A stretch of 8,689 nucleotides of DNA, from contig JACCTQ010000352.1 in NCBI GenBank assembly GCA_013812265.1, forward strand, positions 1 through 8,689, in the 5' to 3' direction. Positions 1 through 6,744 of this stretch are shown piece by piece. This DNA is from Actinomycetota bacterium (GTDB taxonomy: Bacteria; Actinomycetota; Thermoleophilia; Gaiellales; Gaiellaceae). How positions within the stretch are numbered: the stretch's first letter is position 1; each line of letters opens with the position of its first letter. A program made the position numbers and the translations under genes. The notes beneath the pieces are model-generated. The model searched no databases and had not been told where the DNA came from. It worked only from the letters and a program-made list of their open reading frames with translations.

Positions 1-135
1 GTGCCCGTGCTTCCTCTTCTCGGCGCGGCAGTCCTGGCCGTGCTCGGCGGTCTCCTGGTCGCCCTTGTCGCCTCGCTGCTGCCGCTCAGCCAGATCGGCC
101 GCCTGACCCCGCCGACGGTGCTGGCCGCGGAGTAA
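1..135 (+). CDS. FtsX-type ABC transporter permease, C-terminal fragment (gene starts left of the window)
   Basis: The reading frame is open from base 1 and stops at a TAA at 133-135, giving 44 residues. They form one hydrophobic segment (about residues 4-28) and end in SQIGRLTPPTVLAAE. This tail matches the C-terminus of the complete permease at 719-3439 at 39 of 44 positions, so the product is a close paralogue of that FtsX/MacB-like permease. In this family the last membrane helix is followed by a short cytoplasmic tail containing a 'P...VL' motif, as seen here. The nucleotide sequence of the last ~65 bases is also nearly the same in both genes, which suggests recent tandem duplication or gene conversion. 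The GTG at base 1 is an internal codon, not the start. Only the tail is visible, so substrate and domain layout cannot be judged. Confidence 0.85.
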   Translation: MPVLPLLGAAVLAVLGGLLVALVASLLPLSQIGRLTPPTVLAAE

Positions 136-344
136 GCCGGTGGGGTAGCCCGCAAAGCCGAGCGTGACGACAAGATTCCACAGCCATTCGACGCCGCAAG
201 CGTTTGCCGTCGACGCTGCCGGGGTCGTTGCCGGCGTGCTGGTCCCCGGGTCGGTGAGCGACCTGCGACGGCTTGCGAGACAGGCGGAAGGAGGCGATGC
301 CCACAGTCGATCGCACGTGGAAGCTGCGGCGCGTCCAAGTACAT
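136..344. other. Intergenic gap between permease fragment and cysteine-rich gene
   Basis: I see no convincing gene here. CCGGGG at 219-224 can pair with CCCCGG at 244-249 across a 19-base loop, but no T-run follows, so it is a poor terminator candidate. No clear -35/-10 pair was found. Reading frames in this stretch are short and have no good ribosome binding site at proper spacing. Confidence 0.4.
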
Positions 345-350
345 AGGAGG
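345..350 (+). promoter_or_regulatory. Strong Shine-Dalgarno AGGAGG that decides the start of the cysteine-rich gene
   Basis: AGGAGG lies 1 base before an ATG at 352 and 7 bases before a second in-frame ATG at 358. The second spacing is the usual one for initiation, so the start at 358 is preferred. Confidence 0.8.
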
Positions 351-357
351 AATGAAG

Positions 358-663
358 ATGCAGGCAGAGCGATATTCAGAACATGGCGATCATGTGTCTC
401 GCTCCAGCCGAGCCGCTTTCCTGCGTAAGCTCGGCAAGACGGTCGCAATCGGACTCGGCGTAGCGCTCGTACCGGCCAGCAATGCGTGGGCGATCAGCGC
501 CCACTGTTGTCCCGATGCGACGTGCGGACAATGCCCGGAAGGTCAGACAGCGTGGAAGTGCTACGAGTGCAGCGGCTACCAACCGAGCCAATGCTGCACA
601 TGCGAGAACTTCGGTGGCAACTGCCGTTACCAGCTCGGCTGCGGGGTGTGTGGCGGGCCGTGA
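358..663 (+). CDS. Small secreted cysteine-rich protein with Tat-like leader, possibly related to the methylamine dehydrogenase light chain scaffold
   Basis: The product has 101 residues when started at the ATG spaced 7 bases from AGGAGG. Residues 14-45 form an export signal: S17-R18-A19-A20-F21-L22-R23 resembles the Tat motif SRRxFLK with the second arginine replaced by alanine, followed by a hydrophobic stretch (28-40) and an AWA cleavage-like site at 43-45. The mature part is only ~56 residues but has 12 cysteines (50, 51, 56, 59, 68, 71, 79, 80, 82, 89, 95, 98), so six disulfides or metal binding are possible. The pattern CPxG...AW-x-CY...CxGYxxSxxCxC-x-N-x-x-G resembles, as I recall it, the core of the methylamine dehydrogenase light chain (MauA), which is also disulfide-rich and has a Tat-like leader. 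The protein is much shorter, and besides W66 it has only W44 in the leader, so a tryptophan tryptophylquinone cofactor is unlikely. It lies 55 bp before a permease gene, so the two may work together. Function is unknown. Confidence 0.75.
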   Translation: MQAERYSEHGDHVSRSSRAAFLRKLGKTVAIGLGVALVPASNAWAISAHCCPDATCGQCPEGQTAWKCYECSGYQPSQCCTCENFGGNCRYQLGCGVCGGP

Positions 664-718
664 CGGCTCTCACGCCTTCGGGTACCCGCCCAGTCTACTC
701 GGAGCCCTCCAGGACCCT

Positions 719-3439
719 GTGCTGAGGTTCCTGCTCCGCCAGCTCCGCTCGCGCCCCAGTCGCGCAGGCGCGCTGGGCGTCGCCGTCCTCGTCGCCGCGG
801 GCAGCTTCGTCTTGCTCACGTCGGCGGCGAGGACGACGGCGGTTCGTGTGCGCGGCTCGGTCGAGGTCAACTACCGCACCGCCTACGACATCCTCGTCCG
901 TCCTCGAGCTTCCTTCGCCGAGCTCGAGCGCAGTGAAGGGCTCGTTCGCAATAACTACCTGAGCGGAATCTTCGGCGGCATCACGTTCGAGCAGTACGAA
1001 AGGATCAAGAAGATCCCGGGCGTAGACATCGCTGCGCCGATCGCCAACGTCGGCTACATCCTGCCCTTCAAGGTCGTACCGATCGTCATCGACGATGTCC
1101 TAACCAACGACCAAATCCAGCTCTACCGCCTGCGGAAGACCGCTGTTGCGAATGGTTTGTCGCGGTATGCCGCCGGAGCCAGCTATGTGTACTACACGAA
1201 GAGAAATCCGTTCGCCGGGATAGAAGAGATCCTCCCGAACGGTCAGACGCTGGACGTCCGCAATCCTTTCAACGTGCAGGGGCCGCGTGTCACGAGCCCG
1301 TTTCAACCTCTGGTTTATCTCAGCACGTTCTCGGAACTCTCGCTCGGACAAGGACAGTTTGCGGACCCGAGACATCCGCTCGGAAAGGTGAGTTCCCTGG
1401 CGCAGATCTCGTTCCCTCTCCTGATCGCCGCAATCGATCCTGTGCAAGAAGCTCGTCTGGTGAAGCTCAACAGTGCTGTGAGCACCGGTCGCTATCTAAC
1501 AAGTGAGGACACGCCTCGACTTCGCAAACGCGGCACTGGATATTGGCGCGAAATACCTGTCATAGCGAGCACAAAAACCTATGTCGATGAGCATCTCGAA
1601 GTCCAGGTCGAGCGTCTCCAGATTCCGCGCGGAGCCGAGATCCCACAGATTCTCGCTTCTTCGCGCGCGCGTACATTCGTGACCGGCCTACCTGGCGAGC
1701 GACTTGAGCATCGGCTCGTGGAGGCATCGAGCGTCTACGAGCAGCTTGTCAAGGGAGGAGACATCTTCAGCGACATCTATTGGACTCCTCGCGAGGTCCG
1801 CTACCAGAGCGTGGGAAGGCTTCGTGTGCAGCCGCGTGTCGTAACGAATCCGCCGGCGATCTGGAGGGCGAAGCGGTTCGTATCCGCCGGCGGCCACTAC
1901 CCGGCGCCGCAGTCGAACGCCGACCTCCAGTTCCGCGCGCTGACGCCGCACACGGGGTCGCACGGCTTCTCCAGAAATGTCTACGACACACCGCACCTCC
2001 GAGTCGTGGGACGCTACGACCCTGCCAAGCTCCCAGGCTTCTCGCCTCTGTCGGGGGTGCCGCTCGAGACCTACTACCCGCCCGCGCTCGAGCCCGCCGA
2101 CGTCGCGAGCCGCAAGGCGCTCCGCGGCAAGCCGCTCCTGCCGACGCAGAACGTCGGCGACTACATCCAGCAGCCGCCGTTGCTGTTGACGACGCTCGAG
2201 GGGATGAAGCCCTTCCTCAACCCCAAGTACTTCGAGGGGGTGAACGGCAGGGCTCCGATCAGCGTCATCCGCATCCGCGTGGCCGGGGTCAAAGGCCCCG
2301 ACGAGCTGAGCCAGGAGCGCGTGAAGGCCGTCGCGGTCAAGATCAGGGAGCAGACAGGCTTGGACGTCGACATCACCGTGGGCTCCTCGCCGCGTGAGGT
2401 CCTGGTCGAGCTGCCCAAGGGCAAGTTCGGCCGCCCTGCGCTGCTGCTCGAGGAGGGCTGGGTCAAGAAGGGGGTCTCGGTGTCGTTTCTGAACGCGCTC
2501 GCGCGCAAGGATCTCGCCCTCTTCACGTTGATTCCTCTCGTCTGCGGCTTCTTCCTCGCCAACGGCGCCTTCGCCTCCGCACGGGCGCGGCGACGAGAGA
2601 TCGGGACGCTCCTGTGCATGGGCTGGTCGCAGCGGGCGATCTTCGCCGCCGTGCTGGGCGAGATCGCGCTGATCGGGCTCATCGCAGGCGTGCTCGGCAC
2701 GGCGCTCGCCGGCCTGGCGGTGTTCATCTTCTCGCTCGAGGTGTCGCTGCTGCGAGTGTTCCTCGTCCTGCCGATATCGCTCCTGCTCGCCGTCTTGGCC
2801 GGCTTCCTGCCGGCCTGGCGGGCCGCTCGAAGCGTCCCGCTCGATGCCGTGCGGCCGGCCGTCGCCGGCAGGGAGAGATCGGGCCGGGTGCGGCGGATGG
2901 CCGAGCTCGCCGCGGTCAACCTCCGTCGAGCCCCGGCGCGCACAGTCGTGGGCTCGGTGGGGCTGCTCGTCGGCGTTGCCGCGTTGACCCTGATGCTCGC
3001 CATCAACCGGGCCTTCCACGGCACGTTGGTGGGAACGCTCCTCGGCGACGCCATCTCGCTGCAGATCCGCGGGGTGGACTTCCTCGCTGTCGGCCTGGTG
3101 ATCGTGCTGGCCGCCCTGTCGCTCGCGGACGTGCTGTTCCTGAACCTGCGTGAGCGCTCGGCGGAGCTCGTCACGCTCCGGACCTTCGGCTGGGACGAGC
3201 GTCACGTGCAAAAACTAGTCGCCCTGGAAGCGCTGGGGCTGGGCCTGCTCGGCAGCGTGGGCGGAGCGCTCGTCGGGCTGATCGTGGGCGTGACGCTCCT
3301 CGGCGTGCCGTTCCTCCCCCTCCTGCTCGCGGCCTTCCTGGCGACGCTCGGCGGCCTCGTCGTGGCGCTGGTCGCCTCACTGCTGCCGCTCAGCCAGATC
3401 GGTCGCCTGACGCCGCCTACCGTGCTGGCCGCGGAGTAG
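719..3439 (+). CDS. Two-domain FtsX/MacB-like ABC transporter permease (906 aa)
   Basis: This is a membrane permease of the FtsX-like ABC class, which usually works with a separate ATPase in exporting lipids, peptides or lipoproteins or in mechanotransmission. Predicted layout: helix 1 at about 16-36; a large outer domain at 37-598; three helices at about 599-619, 640-675 and 678-700, with the family-typical cytoplasmic RARRREIGTLLCMGWS loop between the first two; a second single helix at about 741-762; and a second set of three helices between 785 and 890. This gives eight helices and two FtsX domains in one chain. GTG at 719 is chosen because it directly precedes the amphipathic LRFLLRQLRSRPSR segment and helix 1, with AGG at 711-713. 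An in-frame ATG at 482 would run through the cysteine-rich gene. The partner ATPase is not in the window and the substrate is unknown. Confidence 0.88.
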   Translation: MLRFLLRQLRSRPSRAGALGVAVLVAAGSFVLLTSAARTTAVRVRGSVEVNYRTAYDILVRPRASFAELERSEGLVRNNYLSGIFGGITFEQYERIKKIPGVDIAAPIANVGYILPFKVVPIVIDDVLTNDQIQLYRLRKTAVANGLSRYAAGASYVYYTKRNPFAGIEEILPNGQTLDVRNPFNVQGPRVTSPFQPLVYLSTFSELSLGQGQFADPRHPLGKVSSLAQISFPLLIAAIDPVQEARLVKLNSAVSTGRYLTSEDTPRLRKRGTGYWREIPVIASTKTYVDEHLEVQVERLQIPRGAEIPQILASSRARTFVTGLPGERLEHRLVEASSVYEQLVKGGDIFSDIYWTPREVRYQSVGRLRVQPRVVTNPPAIWRAKRFVSAGGHYPAPQSNADLQFRALTPHTGSHGFSRNVYDTPHLRVVGRYDPAKLPGFSPLSGVPLETYYPPALEPADVASRKALRGKPLLPTQNVGDYIQQPPLLLTTLEGMKPFLNPKYFEGVNGRAPISVIRIRVAGVKGPDELSQERVKAVAVKIREQTGLDVDITVGSSPREVLVELPKGKFGRPALLLEEGWVKKGVSVSFLNALARKDLALFTLIPLVCGFFLANGAFASARARRREIGTLLCMGWSQRAIFAAVLGEIALIGLIAGVLGTALAGLAVFIFSLEVSLLRVFLVLPISLLLAVLAGFLPAWRAARSVPLDAVRPAVAGRERSGRVRRMAELAAVNLRRAPARTVVGSVGLLVGVAALTLMLAINRAFHGTLVGTLLGDAISLQIRGVDFLAVGLVIVLAALSLADVLFLNLRERSAELVTLRTFGWDERHVQKLVALEALGLGLLGSVGGALVGLIVGVTLLGVPFLPLLLAAFLATLGGLVVALVASLLPLSQIGRLTPPTVLAAE

Positions 3440-3468
3440 CTCCTCTAACGCTGCTCTCTTAGCCACCA

Positions 3469-3480
3469 CCGGAACTTGGT
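3469..3480 (+). promoter_or_regulatory. GGAACTT-type motif, candidate ECF -35 element (copy 1)
   Basis: CCGGAACTTGGT contains GGAACTT, the classical -35 word of sigma-E-like ECF promoters. TCAAC follows 16 bases later at 3494, a loose fit to a -10 element. It lies ~190 bp upstream of the sigma factor gene, so autoregulation is possible but unproven. Confidence 0.3.
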
Positions 3481-3507
3481 GTAGCGACCCGCCTCAACAA
3501 CTTTCGT

Positions 3508-3519
3508 CCGAAACTTGGT
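3508..3519 (+). promoter_or_regulatory. GAAACTT-type motif, candidate ECF -35 element or operator (copy 2)
   Basis: CCGAAACTTGGT matches copy 1 at 11 of 12 positions, 39 bp downstream. GTCGG follows at 3532, a spacing at which some ECF promoters have a GTC-type -10. It could also be one half of a repeated operator. Confidence 0.28.
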
Positions 3520-3664
3520 CTCTGGAGGTAAGTCGGCGCCACCGTGCAATTTCTGGCTGATTCCCGAAGGCGCGCGCCAAAAAGCACCGATCGGACCGCC
3601 GGCTCCCTCGTGCGATCATCAGTCCTAACGACTAAACAAGAACGGCCGAATCGGCATCAAGAAG

Positions 3665-4162
3665 ATGATGGACGACGATCCGCGTCTGGCCGAGGTAGAG
3701 GCTCTCTACCGAACTCGCTTCGGTCACTTCAAGCGCGTAGCGCTCGCTGTCGTCGGCGATCCCGAGCGCGCCGTCGAGGCGGTGCACGACGGCTTCGCCG
3801 ACGCCATCCGCAGCCGCAGGCGGTTCCGTGGCAGCGGGCCACTGGAGGCCTGGGTGTGGCGAGCGGTGGTGAACGCCGCCCGGCGCGCACGGCGGGAGCC
3901 GACCGATCTGACGCTCGACGAGGCAGCCGACGTGCGCCGCAACGGCCACGCGGACCGCCACCCGGATGACCTGCGCCGGCTGATAGCCGAGCTGCCCGAG
4001 CGCCAGCGACTCATGCTCTTTCTTCGCTATTACGCCGACCTCGACTACCAGAGCATCGCAACTGCCCTGGACGTCCGCACCGGCACCGTCTCCGCCACGC
4101 TGCACGCCGCGCACGCTGCGCTCCGGAGCTCTCTCGGAAAGCGACCAGGAGGAACGCGATGA
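3665..4162 (+). CDS. ECF-like sigma-70 family RNA polymerase sigma factor (165 aa)
   Basis: The protein has the two-domain layout of ECF sigma factors. Region 2 covers about residues 10-78: the ALYRTRFGHFKRVALAVVGD start, the AVEAVHDGFADAI segment, and EAWVWRAVVNAARRARRE at the end. Region 4 covers about 103-156, with the hallmark LPERQRLMLFLRYYADLDYQSIA followed by the helix-turn-helix ALDVRTGTVSATLHAAHAALR. A poorly conserved acidic linker at 79-102 separates them. The length is typical, and no sigma-1.1 or region 3 is present. The first possible start is ATG 3665, because an in-frame TAA lies at 3626-3628. Only a weak AAGAAG precedes it, so initiation at ATG 3668 is equally possible. The stop codon overlaps the next gene by four bases, the usual arrangement with a cognate anti-sigma factor. 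Likely targets are the two lipoprotein genes downstream that share a promoter motif. Confidence 0.9.
   Translation: MMDDDPRLAEVEALYRTRFGHFKRVALAVVGDPERAVEAVHDGFADAIRSRRRFRGSGPLEAWVWRAVVNAARRARREPTDLTLDEAADVRRNGHADRHPDDLRRLIAELPERQRLMLFLRYYADLDYQSIATALDVRTGTVSATLHAAHAALRSSLGKRPGGTR
4147..4152 (+). promoter_or_regulatory. Shine-Dalgarno AGGAGG inside the sigma factor gene, for the overlapping membrane protein gene
   Basis: AGGAGG lies six bases before the ATG at 4159, which overlaps the sigma factor TGA at 4160-4162. It supports this start and indicates coupled translation of the pair. Confidence 0.8.
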
Positions 4163-5934
4163 TCGACACTGAACCGCGGCTGCGCGAGCGCCTGAAGGAA
4201 CTCGCAGGACCGCTCGACGAAAGCGGGGCCGACTGGGACGCGGTCCGCCGGCGCCTCGACGCAACTCCGCGCACGACCTCCTGGCGCCTCGTGCTCGCGA
4301 CGGCTGCCGCGGCGGTGGCGGCCGTCGTGATCGCTGTGACCCCCGTGGGGGGCGGCCTCGTCCGCAGTGTGGGCGACTTTTCGGCGTGGTTACGAGGTCA
4401 GCCCGGCCAGCCGGCGTCCGAGGCCGAGCAGCGGGAGTTGGCCGAGGAAAGCGCCCGTGCCTGGACTGGCTTTCCGGACACAGTCGCGCTGAGACGGCTG
4501 CTCGCGCAAGAGCGAGACGGAATCGAGTACCAGCTGTTCGGCTTTCGAACTGGTGACTCGCTTTGTCTCAGGCTCGTCGCGCGAGGCAGCGGCGAGGAGC
4601 CGGCCACGAGCTGCGCGCCGCTGCGCGACCTTCAACGCGCCGAGGCACCCGCTCTCGTGCTGCTCGTCGACCACCCCTTCGGCGTACGCCAGCTGCCCGT
4701 CGGAGCACGGCCCGGCGAGTACGCGCCCGTGCGTGCCAGCGCGACCTTCGGCATCGTCGCCGACGGCGTGACGGACGTCGAGCTCGTGGCCGACGATGGA
4801 CGTCGGCGCGCGCTCGTTGCCGCCAATTCCTTCCTCCACATAGCCTCGGACCCGGCCGTGGGAGCGCGCGTTCGCGAGGCCTTCGCGACCGACACCGAGG
4901 GGCGCAGTCAGCGCGTGCCGCTCGCCTCGGCGCCCTTCGGGCTCACCGACGGTTCCGCGGTCTCGAGGGGAGAGGCACAGGGACCGACGCGGGTGGAGCG
5001 CCACGTCGAGGGCGGCCAGATTGGATGGCTCGTGCGGCGGGAGCCGCGCGGAGAGCCACTGGGCGACGCTGCCACGCTTACTCGAGTTCACCGCGTCGTC
5101 TTCGGTCGAGTGATTCAGCCCGACCCGAAGAGCTTCGTTCGCATGTTCCTCGCGCTAGTTCACAGCGAAGAGCGGAACGGGCCTCTGGCAGGGCAAGGAC
5201 CCGCCCTCTGCTACGGCGCGCTCCGGCCGGGCGTTCGCGGTTACGGTTGCGCGCCACTCGACCGGTTCTTCGATCGAGGCGGAGTCGGTCCTCTGCTCGT
5301 TACCGTCGGCTCGCGCGGCGGCGACCAGTACTCGAGTGTCGAGGGCGTCGCGAGCGATTTCGTCGATCGAATCGAGCTCTTCCTCGCCACGGGTGAGCGC
5401 GTCGCCGTACCGCTCGAGGACAACGTCTTCTTCGTCCCGGTGGCGCGCACGAAGTTCCCCGTCCGGGTGGTCGCCTACGACCAAGCCGGGCGCGTGATCT
5501 CGATCAGGACTTTTGGAGACGAGAGCGGGCCGCGTGCCGTGCCGGGAAAGGAGCGGATCGCCCTCGAGGTCGAGGGACGTAACGCGACGGCTGTCCTGCG
5601 CGTCGCGCCTTCGACGGACGGCGGGCGCTGCTGGCGCATCAGCTACTCGACCGGCTCGGAGGGCGGCGGCTGTCCACCGAAGAGCTACCGCGGCCCCGTC
5701 CTCGACGCGGTGCTGCAACCTGCCGGACGGGACGTCTTCGTCGAAGTCGAGGTGCGCGACGAAGTCGATCTGGTCGTGATCGAACGACCCGGCGAAGACG
5801 ACGTGCGTGTGCGACCGGTCGAGGGCTTCGCCATTCACCCACTGACAACCGATGACAAGGAGGTGTTCGTGACGGTTCGCGCCCTGGCCGGTGGCCGCGA
5901 GCTCGCGAAACGCGGAGTACGGATCGAGCGCTGA
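4159..5934 (+). CDS. Single-pass membrane protein coupled to the sigma factor, candidate anti-sigma/sensor with three cysteine-pair segments (591 aa)
   Basis: Residues 1-43 are charged and probably cytoplasmic, 44-63 form one hydrophobic helix, and 64-591 would lie outside. The coupled ATGA overlap with the sigma factor gene and this topology suggest an anti-sigma or signal-receiving partner. The short inner part lacks the HxxxCxxC zinc motif of classical anti-sigma domains and I do not recognise a named family. The outer part seems built from three related segments. Each starts with a cysteine pair: C136/C152 (ending SCAPL), C351/C364 (ending GCAPL), C491/C505 (ending GCPPK). Each then has a 'V-D-x-(V/I)-E-L...DG/TG-x-R...N-x-F'-type strand pattern; clear at 198-226 and 396-425, weaker at 536-562. 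Alternating hydrophobic residues point to beta-rich folds, perhaps with disulfides. The role as anti-sigma factor is inferred from position, not from a recognised domain. Confidence 0.8.
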   Translation: MIDTEPRLRERLKELAGPLDESGADWDAVRRRLDATPRTTSWRLVLATAAAAVAAVVIAVTPVGGGLVRSVGDFSAWLRGQPGQPASEAEQRELAEESARAWTGFPDTVALRRLLAQERDGIEYQLFGFRTGDSLCLRLVARGSGEEPATSCAPLRDLQRAEAPALVLLVDHPFGVRQLPVGARPGEYAPVRASATFGIVADGVTDVELVADDGRRRALVAANSFLHIASDPAVGARVREAFATDTEGRSQRVPLASAPFGLTDGSAVSRGEAQGPTRVERHVEGGQIGWLVRREPRGEPLGDAATLTRVHRVVFGRVIQPDPKSFVRMFLALVHSEERNGPLAGQGPALCYGALRPGVRGYGCAPLDRFFDRGGVGPLLVTVGSRGGDQYSSVEGVASDFVDRIELFLATGERVAVPLEDNVFFVPVARTKFPVRVVAYDQAGRVISIRTFGDESGPRAVPGKERIALEVEGRNATAVLRVAPSTDGGRCWRISYSTGSEGGGCPPKSYRGPVLDAVLQPAGRDVFVEVEVRDEVDLVVIERPGEDDVRVRPVEGFAIHPLTTDDKEVFVTVRALAGGRELAKRGVRIER

Positions 5935-5961
5935 GTCGGTCTGCGGTCGGCTCGCTCGGTG

Positions 5962-5987
5962 GGACCTCGCCGGGCGGGTAGACCGTA
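5962..5987 (+). promoter_or_regulatory. Candidate ECF promoter GGACCTC-N15-CGTA before the first lipoprotein gene
   Basis: GGACCTC at 5962-5968 is followed after 15 bases by CGTA at 5984-5987. The ATG begins 8 bases after CGTA, where a transcript would be expected to start, so the mRNA would be leaderless. The same two words with the same spacing precede the second lipoprotein gene. CGTA is a known -10 word of some ECF sigma factors (for example sigma-W). TAGATT at 5986-5991 could also act as a housekeeping TANNNT -10. Confidence 0.6.
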
Positions 5988-5995
5988 GATTCACC

Positions 5996-6595
5996 ATGAG
6001 ACCCGTGCTGAGCTGGGTTGTAGCGGCGCAGGTCCTGCTTGCCGGTCTGCTGACGGGATGCGGGGCGAGTGAAAGCAACGGCTCCCCCGATCGCGCGGGT
6101 GCCCGGCAGCAAGGCACACTGCCCCAGCCGCTCCCGGAGTGGAGGAACCATCAGAGCGAGGAGCATCGCTTCAGCGTTCGCTATCCGTCGCGCTGGCAGC
6201 TCTCACGCGAGCGGCTCACTCCGACACTCGGCGATCCACTAGAGATCCTCGCCCTTGGAACCTATCCGCTCCGTCCCGGTGGCGAGCGCTGCGCGAACTG
6301 GCCGGTCAAAGCGCTGGAGGATCTTGGTCCCGCCGATGCCTTCGTTGCCGTCCTCGAGCGGGCGAAGCCGTATCCGCAGTCGGGCTATCCACCGCGTCCT
6401 CCGTCTTTCGGCCTCCCGATCGACGACCAGACTGGCCGTTTCTGTGTACCGGACGCCAGGCGGCTCGACACCTGGATGTCTTTCAGTGACGAAGGCCGCG
6501 CCTTCTACCTCCTCGTCGCCATGGGAAAGTCCGCTTCACCCCAGACTCGAGCCGAGCTCGAGCGCGTCCTGAACAGCCTCTCCTTTTCCCGCTGA
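5996..6595 (+). CDS. Lipoprotein with one PsbP/Mog1-like module (199 aa)
   Basis: The start at ATG 5996 gives a clean lipoprotein signal: R2, a hydrophobic stretch 4-19, and the lipobox L19-T20-G21-C22. A Ser/Gly/Gln-rich linker (23-48) leads to one folded module at about 57-199. The module begins HRFSVRYPSRWQLS, has LALGTYPL near 82-90, a cysteine pair C99/C150 and an acidic DAFVAVLER motif at 114-122, and ends in an amphipathic helix plus strand, RAELERVLNSLSF. The 'F-x-V-x-YP-x-x-W' start and 'hL-x-S-h-x-F' end resemble the PsbP/DUF1795 fold class; this is a pattern judgement, not a search result. The module is clearly related to the middle module of the next gene. No Shine-Dalgarno sequence precedes the ATG, which fits leaderless expression. 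An upstream in-frame ATG at 5891 is rejected because it lies inside the previous gene and would bury the signal peptide. Confidence 0.85.
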   Translation: MRPVLSWVVAAQVLLAGLLTGCGASESNGSPDRAGARQQGTLPQPLPEWRNHQSEEHRFSVRYPSRWQLSRERLTPTLGDPLEILALGTYPLRPGGERCANWPVKALEDLGPADAFVAVLERAKPYPQSGYPPRPPSFGLPIDDQTGRFCVPDARRLDTWMSFSDEGRAFYLLVAMGKSASPQTRAELERVLNSLSFSR

Positions 6596-6642
6596 GCGTC
6601 CGCCAGCTGAGGAGAATGGCTCACCACGGTAATCGTCGTCGC
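6594..6642. repeat. 49-bp direct repeat, copy 1: remnant of the reverse-strand gene at the right edge
   Basis: This stretch matches 8453-8501 at 47 of 49 positions, with differences at 6609 (G/C) and 6623 (A/G). It begins inside the TGA stop of the first lipoprotein gene. Read on the reverse strand it encodes ATTITVVSHSPQLADA, against ATTITVASHSPELADA inside the real gene, so both differences change an amino acid. No longer match to that gene surrounds it, so it is a gene fragment, probably left by a duplication. Confidence 0.85.
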
Positions 6643-6709
6643 GTGCGCGGAGTCCGCCTCGAGTCCGTTTGCCGGCCGATCGTCCGAGGCACCTTTGCTG
6701 GATCCAAAC

Positions 6710-6735
6710 GGACCTCCCACGCATCTCGCTACGTA
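6710..6735 (+). promoter_or_regulatory. Candidate ECF promoter GGACCTC-N15-CGTA before the second lipoprotein gene
   Basis: GGACCTC at 6710-6716 and CGTA at 6732-6735 are separated by 15 bases, exactly as at 5962-5987. The ATG follows 9 bases after CGTA. The spacers differ in sequence, so the shared words look selected rather than merely copied. Confidence 0.6.
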
Positions 6736-6744
6736 TTCCTGGTC

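Larger units (their letters stand above)
3440..3664. other. Intergenic region upstream of the sigma factor gene
   Basis: No gene is supported in these 225 bp. It holds two similar 12-base words, CCGGAACTTGGT and CCGAAACTTGGT, 39 bp apart (listed separately). A weak inverted repeat, CACCA/TGGTG at 3464-3482, overlaps the first word and has no T-run. An in-frame TAA at 3626-3628 limits the sigma factor start to 3665 or 3668. Confidence 0.5.

Noticed and set aside
219..249. CCGGGG/CCCCGG hairpin as terminator of the first permease
   Set aside because: Six pairs with a 19-base loop and no T-run; such pairings are common by chance at this GC content.
297..428. 43-codon forward frame after AAGGAGG at 288-294
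   Set aside because: Spacing is only two bases, the peptide is Arg-rich and overlaps the cysteine-rich gene in another frame; no support as a protein.
358..663. Functional methylamine dehydrogenase light chain
   Set aside because: Too short, only one tryptophan in the mature part, and no heavy-chain or TTQ maturation genes nearby; only a scaffold resemblance is claimed.
352..663. RiPP precursor peptide with the permease as exporter
   Set aside because: The leader is an export signal, no modification enzyme is visible, and FtsX-type permeases are not a specific marker for peptide natural products.
482..718. N-terminal extension of the permease from an ATG at 482
   Set aside because: It runs in another frame through the cysteine-rich gene, is Ala/Arg-rich low-quality sequence and would place 79 residues before the first membrane helix; GTG 719 fits much better.
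1688..3211. Reverse-strand open frame of 507 codons
   Set aside because: It is antisense to the permease; its Arg/Glu/Gln/His-rich composition is typical of the shadow of a GC-rich gene.
5155..6117. Reverse-strand open frame of 320 codons
   Set aside because: It is antisense to the sigma-coupled membrane protein and the lipoprotein signal region, has no recognisable domain and shadow-like composition.
6616..6744. Upstream start of the three-module lipoprotein (MAHHGNRRR...)
   Set aside because: The GAGGAG is only one base from the ATG, the sequence there is the copied fragment of the reverse-strand gene, and the extension would hide the lipoprotein signal.
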